From Dactylorhiza incarnata (Eukaryota > Streptophyta > Magnoliopsida > Asparagales > Orchidaceae), in contig JAWHQI010000263.1 of assembly GCA_033032865.1 (NCBI GenBank), positions 2,806,001-2,870,000 of the forward strand: a stretch of 64,000 nucleotides of DNA, read 5' to 3'. The translations under genes were made by a program, and so were the position numbers. Positions 57,959 through 64,000 of this stretch are shown here, piece by piece. The notes under the pieces were generated by a model. The model had not been told where the DNA came from and did no database searches. It saw nothing but the letters and a program-made list of their open reading frames with translations. The stretch's first letter is position 1, and every line of letters begins with the position of its first letter.

Positions 57959-59213
57959 CTCTCCCTCAAGCTGAAGGGGGAACCTTCAGCTTGGACATAT
58001 CAAATAATGGCAATGGAGATGGGCGATGCGGGACAAAACATCAGACGAGCCACCGGGAGAATTCCAAACCGGGGATCAAGTCGGGGACATAGCCACACAC
58101 GACGCATAACCCACACATGACGTGGACTTGCGGGAAACCGGTCAACCAACATCACCTACACACACAGCATGCGAAAGAGAACGAAAGATGTGGAGCACAT
58201 CATCAAACGGGTAACCGGGGATAATCCGTCGGGGATAATCCGCACAAAGGGCAGTCCCACACGACACAGTCCCACACGACACGGTCGCGCGCGACACAAT
58301 CCGCTGAGATTAAAACACCAACATCCATCGCGTCCCAACACACGACCAATCGAAATAAATATGGGGAGACGCATAACAACAGACAACATAAGTCTAAAGG
58401 CCATGTGGAACGAACGCGAAAAAATCGGGAAAGATCATCTGAGTCGCTTTCATCCCAATCACTCCCCCTCACGTGGAAAACACGTGCGTATAGGCATATA
58501 ACATAAGACAAACAACATACGTCACATAAAAAAGACAGCAAAAACAACACAAACATCAGTATCTGCAATAGATCAGCAACAGGAGCCGGCTCGGAAGAGA
58601 GCTGCATCAGGCGCAGCAGCAGCAGAAGCCATCGGGCCGGTGAAGAGACACGCGAGCAGTCGTTGGAGACGAGAGCAGCAGCGGGTAGAAGCCAGGGCAT
58701 AGATGGTTGCAAGCACAAGCGGCAAACAGAAGCAGGGCAGTCCAAGCATAGGAGGAAGATGACCAGAGATCAACTTTGGCTCAGCAGACAGAAGATTCGT
58801 CGTCGATGCAGGGGCTCGACGTCGGGATCGGCACAAGAAAGCAACGACGAGAATAGTTGCGGGATTCACATAGTCGGAAAGGAGAATAACCTCCGTCGAT
58901 GAGCAACAAACGGATCTGCAACGGGAAGCAGACGGGACGAGATTTGCGGGAGAAATAGCGATGGAAGCTGAAGCAGACGAGCTTGACGGGATCCTCCGTC
59001 GATGACACAGATGGGAGACCAAATAGGCACACGAGACGTCTATGTAGTTAAAGGCGCGCCTAAGGCTCATGTCTCACCAGGCTCAGTGGTTTACGCCTTC
59101 ATGCGCCTTTGGAACATAAAAGGCGCGCCTGAGTGAGATTTTTGTTGTAAAATTTTTCTTTTCAAAAATAAAGAAAAAACAATGTAAGAACTCAATAATT
59201 TTTTAATGATTTA

Positions 59214-60838
59214 GGGCCTGTTTGAGAGGGCTTTTCAGAAAGGAGTGGTGGCAAAAGGATGGTAGGGACAGGTGTTCTTCGAAAATGTCAATTGCAAAAG
59301 GAGATCTGTTTGGGTGAACTCCTTTTGCAGAGATATTCAAAAATGAGAAACGCATTATAAACTGTTTGGCAAATCTCCGTTGCGGTGACTTTTTTTATTA
59401 AAAAGGCAAGCCTGGGCAGGAAAATGCGCGCCCGGGTGAAAATGAGCGCCCGGGTGCGAATTTTTTACCCGGACGTGCAATTTTTTCGCGGGCGAGCATA
59501 TTACGCCCTGCCGCGCATATTTCGCCCGGGGGAACAATTTCGCCCGGGCGCGCATTTTTCTCTGGTGTACGTATTTTTCCCCGGGCACGCATTTTTCGCC
59601 CGTGCTCTCATTTTTCGCCTGTGCACGCATATTTTTGTCCGGGCGCGCACTTTTCGCCCTGACGCGCATTTTTCGTCTGGGCGCGCATTTTTCGCTCAGG
59701 CGCGCATTTTTTGCCCGGGCTCGCATTTTTTCAGCCGGGCGCGCATTTTCACCCGAGCGAGCATTTTTTCGTCCGGGCGCGCATTTTTGGTCTGGGCGCG
59801 CATTTTCACCCGGGAGAAAAATGCGCACCCGGGAGAAAAAGTGCGTCTGGGCGAAAAAATGTGCGCCCGGGCGAAAACTTCTCGCTTGGACGAAAAATGC
59901 ATACGCGTGCGAAAAATGAGCGTCCGGGAAAAAAATGCGCTCTCGGACGAATAATTGTGCGCCCGGGCGAAAAATTCGCGCCCAACCAAAAAATAGGCGT
60001 TCGGGCAAAAAATATGCGTCCGGGCAAAAAATGAGCGCCTGGGCGAAAAATGCGCAGCCGGGCGAAAAAATGCGAGCTCGGGCAAAAAATGGGCGTTCAG
60101 GCGAAAACTGCGCGATCGGGCGAAAAATGGTAGTTCGGGAGAAAAATGTGCGTCTGAGCAAAAAATACTCGTCCAGGCGAAAAATGAGCGCCCGGGCGAA
60201 AAATGGGCAGTCTGGCAAAAATGCGCGTCCGGGCGAAAAATGGGTGCACTGGTGAAAAATAAGAGCACGGGCGAAAAATGCGCGCCCGGGGCGAAAAATG
60301 CACGTCGAGTGAAAAAAGCGCGCCCCGGCGAAAAATGTGAGTCCCGGTGAAAAATGCTCGCCGGGGCGAAAAAAGAGTACCCGCGCGAAAAATTCTTGCC
60401 CGCGCGAAAAATTCATGCCCGCGCGAAAAATGTGCTCGCGCGAAAAATGTGCGCTCGTGCGAAAAATGCGCGCCCGGGCGAAAAATGTGCGCCCAGGTGA
60501 AAAATGCGCGCCCGGGCGAAGAATGTGCGACCGAGCAAAAAAATCACGCTCGGGCCTAAAATGCGCCCATGAACGAAGAAATGCTCGCTCGAGCAGAAAA
60601 ATATTCGCACGGGGAAAAATTTGCGTTCGGGCTGAAAATGCGTTAACCTTGTATCGGGATGAGAAAGTGCTTTTCGAAAAGGTTGAAAAGTAGGGGTCAA
60701 GTGACTTTTCAAAAAGAGGAGAAAAAGGAGTTTTCCGTTGTAGCTTTTCCCACCGGTAGACAATCCAAACGGTTTGTTAGGTGCGGTGGCGTTTTTCAGA
60801 AAACGGAAAGGAGCTAAAAAACCCTCGCAAACAGACCC
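59214..60838. mobile_element. PIF/Harbinger-like element carrying an inverted tandem array
   Basis: Inverted termini GGGCCTGTTTGAGAGGG (59214) and GGGTCTGTTTGCGAGGG (inverted, ending 60838), two mismatches in 17, with TTA on each side (59211-59213 and 60839-60841). Short subterminal arms (about 190 bp) flank the array at 59405-60650. No transposase. Confidence 0.8.
59405..60650. repeat. ~20 bp GC-rich tandem array that inverts at ~59815
   Basis: Up to about 59812 units read GGGCGCGCATTTTTCGCCC-like; from about 59815 they read GCGAAAAATGCGCGCCCGGG-like, the reverse complement. Roughly 20 units are on the left and 40 on the right. The centre (59806-59825) is CACCCGGGAGAAAAATGCGC. Because period times phase leaves several frames open, long apparent proteins (up to 353 residues, rich in Phe, Arg, Pro and Gly) appear on both strands; they are artefacts of the repeat. 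Confidence 0.92.
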
Positions 60839-61423
60839 TTAGTGTTTGCGAATGATAATTGTGTGTTGAGACGTAAATATGATGCAAGTGATCACATTGA
60901 TTTTATTTTTAAGAGATATAAACGATAGTAATGAATGATTAATTAGTAGACTAGATGAAGAATTTGATCGAGAAGCTAAAATGATGTTAGATACTGATTA
61001 TTTAAAATGAATGTGGTTGCGTCTTGCCTTCGTCAGGCGGGCGCATGCGCCTTGAGTCTTGCGCCTAGGCTCCAAGACCTCTTTGCGCCTTGGTGCACCT
61101 TGCGCCTTTAATAACTAAGGGAGACATGGATTACAAGCGCCGCTCCCTCTGGCAGCAGCGAAAAATGTCAAAGGGGGTCGTCGATGGAATCTGCGGAAGG
61201 AAGCCCCGGACCTCACGGTCCCAGAAGCAAATCCTATCAACTGACACAGACGTTGGTCGTTGAAAACAAAGGTAAGACGGAATCGAGCGAGCCAATAACA
61301 TCAGCGACGAGATCTTGAAGTAGACGGAATCAATGACGACATCAGACAGCGGGAGAAAGGCACGAGAGCAAAACAACCCGATCGTAGCCCTTAGACGGGG
61401 CTGAGAAAATCAGGGAGGAAAAT

Positions 61424-61438
61424 CTTGCTCTGATACCA
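61424..61438 (-). promoter_or_regulatory. primer-binding site (tRNA-iMet)
   Basis: Minus strand TGGTATCAGAGCAAG immediately after the LTR end CCAACA. Confidence 0.8.
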
Positions 61439-61570
61439 TGTTGGAAGGGAGAAATAATTAGACGATGCAATTTCATGCATCCACATAGGGGGAATATACA
61501 GCATTACAATAAGACTCACAAACCTAAAACAGCAATGTGGGACTAAACCCCAATACACCTAAAGTCTCTT

Positions 61571-61824
61571 AAAGAAGAAGAAGAAGAGGAGGAGGACGAG
61601 GAGGAGACGAGGAGGAGGACGAGGAGGAGAACGAGGAGGAGGACGAGGAGGAGGACGAGGAGGAGGACGAAGAGGAAGAGGACGAGGAAGAGGAAGAGGA
61701 AGAGGAAGACGAAGAAGAAGAGGAAGAGGAAGAGGAAGACGAAAAGGAAGAGGAAGAGAAAGAGGAAGAAGAGGAAGAGGAAGAGGAAGAGGAAGAGGAA
61801 GAGGACGAGGACGAGGAGGAAGAA

Positions 61825-61856
<32 letters not shown>

Positions 61857-62180
61857 AGAGGAAGAGGAAGAGGAAGAGGAAGAAGAGGAAGAGGAAGAGG
61901 AAGACGAAGAAGAAGAGGAAGAAGAAGAGGAAGAAGAAGAAGAGGAAGAGGAAGAGGAAGAGGAAGAGGACGAAGAGGAAGAAGAGGAAGAAGACGAAGA
62001 AGAGGAAGAAGAAGAAGAAGAAGAGGAAGAAGAAGAGGAGGAAGAAGAAGAAGAGGAAGAAGAAGAGGAAGAAGAAGAGGAAGACGAAGACGAAGACGAA
62101 GAGGAAGAGGAAGAGGAAGAAGAAGAGGAAGAAGAAGAGGACGACGAAGAGGACGACGAAGAGGAGGAGGAGGAAGAGAA
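61571..62180. repeat. ~610 bp GAA/GAGGA/GAC purine tract
   Basis: Nearly every base on the plus strand is A or G, with scattered single C in GAC. Frames give poly-Glu/Asp (plus) or poly-Ser and Leu/Pro (minus); none is believed to be a gene. It replaces the last ~30 bp of the 5' LTR of the small LTR element. Confidence 0.92.
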
Positions 62181-62401
62181 ATGGGTATAGCTATACACAT
62201 CGCTATACCCATTTGCGAAAATAAAGTCCTCTTCATTTGCGAAAAGTCCCTTTGCCTTCCTTCTTCTTTTCCGGCAGATAGTTACTTCTTCAAAGCATAA
62301 GTTGGCCAATCCGTAAGTCCGTTAGTAAGCCCGCGATGGGTGTTCCCGGCAGATAGTCCCTTTGCTTAAAAGACTTAATCTCGATCGACATACCATTATA
62401 A
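62179..62401 (+). other. leader of the endogenous pararetrovirus segment
   Basis: A perfect 13 base inverted repeat (62179-62191 and 62202-62214, AAATGGGTATAGC) begins directly after the purine tract. CCGGCAGATAGT occurs twice (62270-62283 and 62346-62359). No coding sequence. Confidence 0.5.
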
Positions 62402-63448
62402 ATGGCAAATTTCGTTCGACGTTTTTTATCTGGTTCTTCAACTTCTTCTACTCGCACTATTCTTAGTCAAGAAGATATTATTCATACAGATTTTCTAAAC
62501 TGGTCTATTCCTACTGAACATATTGATAATATTTACAAAATTGGTACCTTTGATTTCAAAACCGCTTTTTCTGTGAAGACTCATGAAGAAACTTTTAATA
62601 TTCAACAACAATTTCAGTCTACACCTTTATTATCACACATAGCACTCCAAAAATATTCTGACCGTGGTTTTCGCTATATCCACTTCGGTATGATACAAGT
62701 TGCAGTTAAACCATTAGTTCATATTGGTGTCAATATTCCTATTTATATGGCACTACGTGATGAACGCTTATCTAAATATAAATCTTCTATTCCTGCCATG
62801 ATCCAAACCAATATATGTAATGGCCCTATTTATTTCAATAGTATTCCCAACTTCACTGTTTCCCTTATTGATCCTTTAATATTAAATTCACTAATTCTCA
62901 ACATTCATTTGCAAGGAAATGAATTTGAAAAATTAGCGGAACAATTTGCAATCATATTTCGCATTTATTTCAAACTCATGAGTTCCTCTTTAAATCCCAA
63001 ACTTAAACTTGGAACGAATTTTTCAGATGAAACGGTTTTATTACAAATCGATGCCCCATTCTCCAAAACCTTTTTACCTAAACGATTAAAATGGCATGAA
63101 ATTACAGTTCCTGATCATTTTAAAATTGATTGCCCCCAAAAACCACAAAATCTTGAACAAACAGAAATAACAGATGTCATTGAAGAAACAGATGGCACTG
63201 TTCTAATACGATTCAATTCCTTTACAGAACGCACTTCACTTTCACACCCACCTCATTATCTTCCCTCCCGGTTTTCTACTTCTCAATATGATTCTACCTC
63301 TCAACCCGAAATACCCGATCTACCGACACTCCAAACTCCGGCAATCCATGTCAATTACACATCTCCATTTTACCAGAAGTTGTACAGCCCCCTAGTACAA
63401 CTTATTCTCCAACCTCTACGCACATGCGTATTCATGGTGTTAATGTGA
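62402..63448 (+). pseudogene. endogenous caulimovirid: movement-protein region
   Basis: 348 codons from an ATG. The stretch from about residue 80 to 190 has the pattern of Caulimoviridae movement proteins (30K superfamily): a SDRGFRYIHFGMIQVAVKPL segment, then a DER-LSKYK segment and a FTVSLIDP-type strand, which in that family moves virus between cells through plasmodesmata. The movement-protein domain comes first in the reading frame, as in petuvirus/florendovirus-type genomes. The frame is disturbed at about 63380-63400: the last ~20 residues of the open frame are out of register, and homologous-looking coding continues in another frame. This is an old, broken copy in the plant genome. Confidence 0.75.
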
Positions 63449-64000
63449 TCACACTCTTAAAACCATTTAATCCTCAATTTGACGAATTATTAAGTGAATT
63501 CCAACAAGACTCCTCTTATTACTCTTGGTTTGAATCCTTTGACAATTACACCAAACAAACACTTTACAGACAATGAAAATTTGATATTATTCGCTATCAA
63601 TTAGAATTCAATTTTGAAGTATGGTTAGAAAATTATCTCCAAACCCATGCTACTTCTTCACCTTTCACGCAATCCGTTATTAATGTTCAAACCACCTTAC
63701 ATACCAAATGGCGACTTCTTAATAATACTACTGTTACTACTATTACACCCCCTCTACAAACACTACAACTGTCAACACCCGATGGACATGACATCATCGC
63801 CACTCCTTTCAAAAAAGGCCGCGAAGGTGATGATTCCACTCCTATTATTATAGAAGATATCCGTAAAGTTTATCAACAAAACAACTATTCCAATCAACTT
63901 CTTCACACTATTTCAACCCAGATCGCATCTTTACATGTTGACCCCAAACCAGTACAAACTCACGTAACACCCAACCTCTCTAAATTTTCATCCAGTCACT
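63400..64000 (+). pseudogene. endogenous caulimovirid: downstream polyprotein part, cut by window end
   Basis: After the frame break the coding-like sequence runs on with one in-frame stop at about 63574 and stays open to 64000. It has hydrophilic, Gln/Asn-rich and coiled-coil-like segments (KVYQQNNYSNQLLHTIS, near 63860-63920), as expected between movement and capsid domains. The protease, RT and RNase H that should follow are outside the window. Confidence 0.6.

Larger units (their letters stand above)
59037..61115. mobile_element. GGCGC-rich hAT-like element
   Basis: Left end TAGTTAAAGGCGCGCC, right end (inverted) TAGTTATTAAAGGCGC, both followed by GCGCC clusters like those of 43237-44380. 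A possible diverged eight-base duplication is GAGACGTC/GAGACATG, so exact limits are uncertain. It interrupts the small LTR element and itself hosts the PIF/Harbinger-like element. Confidence 0.5.
57796..61570 (-). mobile_element. small LTR element without recognisable pol, with nested insertions
   Basis: 3' LTR 57796-57958 and truncated 5' LTR 61439-61570 share TGTTGGAAGGGAGAAATAAT, then GCATTACAATAAGA, CAAACCTAAAACAGCAATG and CACCTAAAGTCTCT. Minus-strand purine tract CTTGAGGGAGAG before the 3' LTR and a complete iMet PBS TGGTATCAGAGCAAG after the 5' LTR are present. Internal sequence without the nested element is only about 1.4 kb and encodes nothing known (long frames at 58203-59070 have no family match). 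It is a TRIM-like or internally deleted copia-type element. Confidence 0.75.

Noticed and set aside
58203..59070. Cys/Leu-rich frames inside the small LTR element
   Set aside because: Overlap each other in different frames, no motif, no copia or gypsy match.
59355..60693. Long Phe/Arg/Pro-rich open frames on both strands (up to 353 residues)
   Set aside because: They run through the ~20 bp array in several frames on both strands; openness follows from the repeat having no stop, not from coding.
61559..62309. Poly-Ser and Leu/Pro frames of 225-246 residues
   Set aside because: Translation of the purine tract's complement; no domain and no plausible start context.

Overview
This window reads as nuclear DNA of a flowering plant (monocot or eudicot cannot be decided). 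It has plant-type Ty3/gypsy chromoviruses, Ty1/copia elements, a plant Helitron, Tourist/hAT/Mutator-like DNA transposons, an endogenous pararetrovirus, and six spliced exons of one host gene. Almost everything else is transposable-element sequence, mostly broken.

Layout. 1-620: AT-rich DNA and a copia scrap. 621-8640: Tekay/Del-type gypsy copy A (minus strand), with a very long, internally duplicated 3' LTR, a ~2 kb internal deletion and a truncated 5' LTR. 9053-18055: a Helitron with both termini recognisable (minus strand), carrying an intron-containing but broken RepHel gene and a tandemly repeated upstream unit. 18056-26972: Tekay copy B (plus strand, so inverted relative to A). 26973-30545: the 3' part of a copia element, into whose gag Tekay B inserted.

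30654-56739: six in-phase exons (162 codons) of a mitochondrial-type ClpX unfoldase on the minus strand. They encode Walker B, the RKH pore loop, the IGF ClpP-docking loop and the box VII arginine. The introns are swollen: 6.5 kb holding copia D with a 1.23 kb tandem duplication, and 18.8 kb holding copia E, a solo LTR with a nested hAT-like element, gypsy F fragments, a Tourist-like element with a nested Mutator-like element, and a small hAT element. Upstream exons (zinc-binding domain, Walker A, GYVG loop) and the C-terminal exons are not visible in the window.

57796-61570: a small LTR element without recognisable pol. Inside it is a GGCGC-rich hAT-like element, inside that a PIF/Harbinger-like element, and inside that a ~1.25 kb array of ~20 bp GC-rich units that switches orientation and forms a giant inverted repeat. 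61571-62180: a nearly pure purine tract. 62184-64000: the 5' part of an endogenous caulimovirid (movement-protein region first, then a broken downstream polyprotein region), running off the end.

The only gene likely to serve the plant is clpX: the AAA+ unfoldase that feeds substrates to the ClpP peptidase in mitochondria. The other coding remnants are mobile-element genes with stops, frameshifts or deletions; no complete, intact autonomous element was found.
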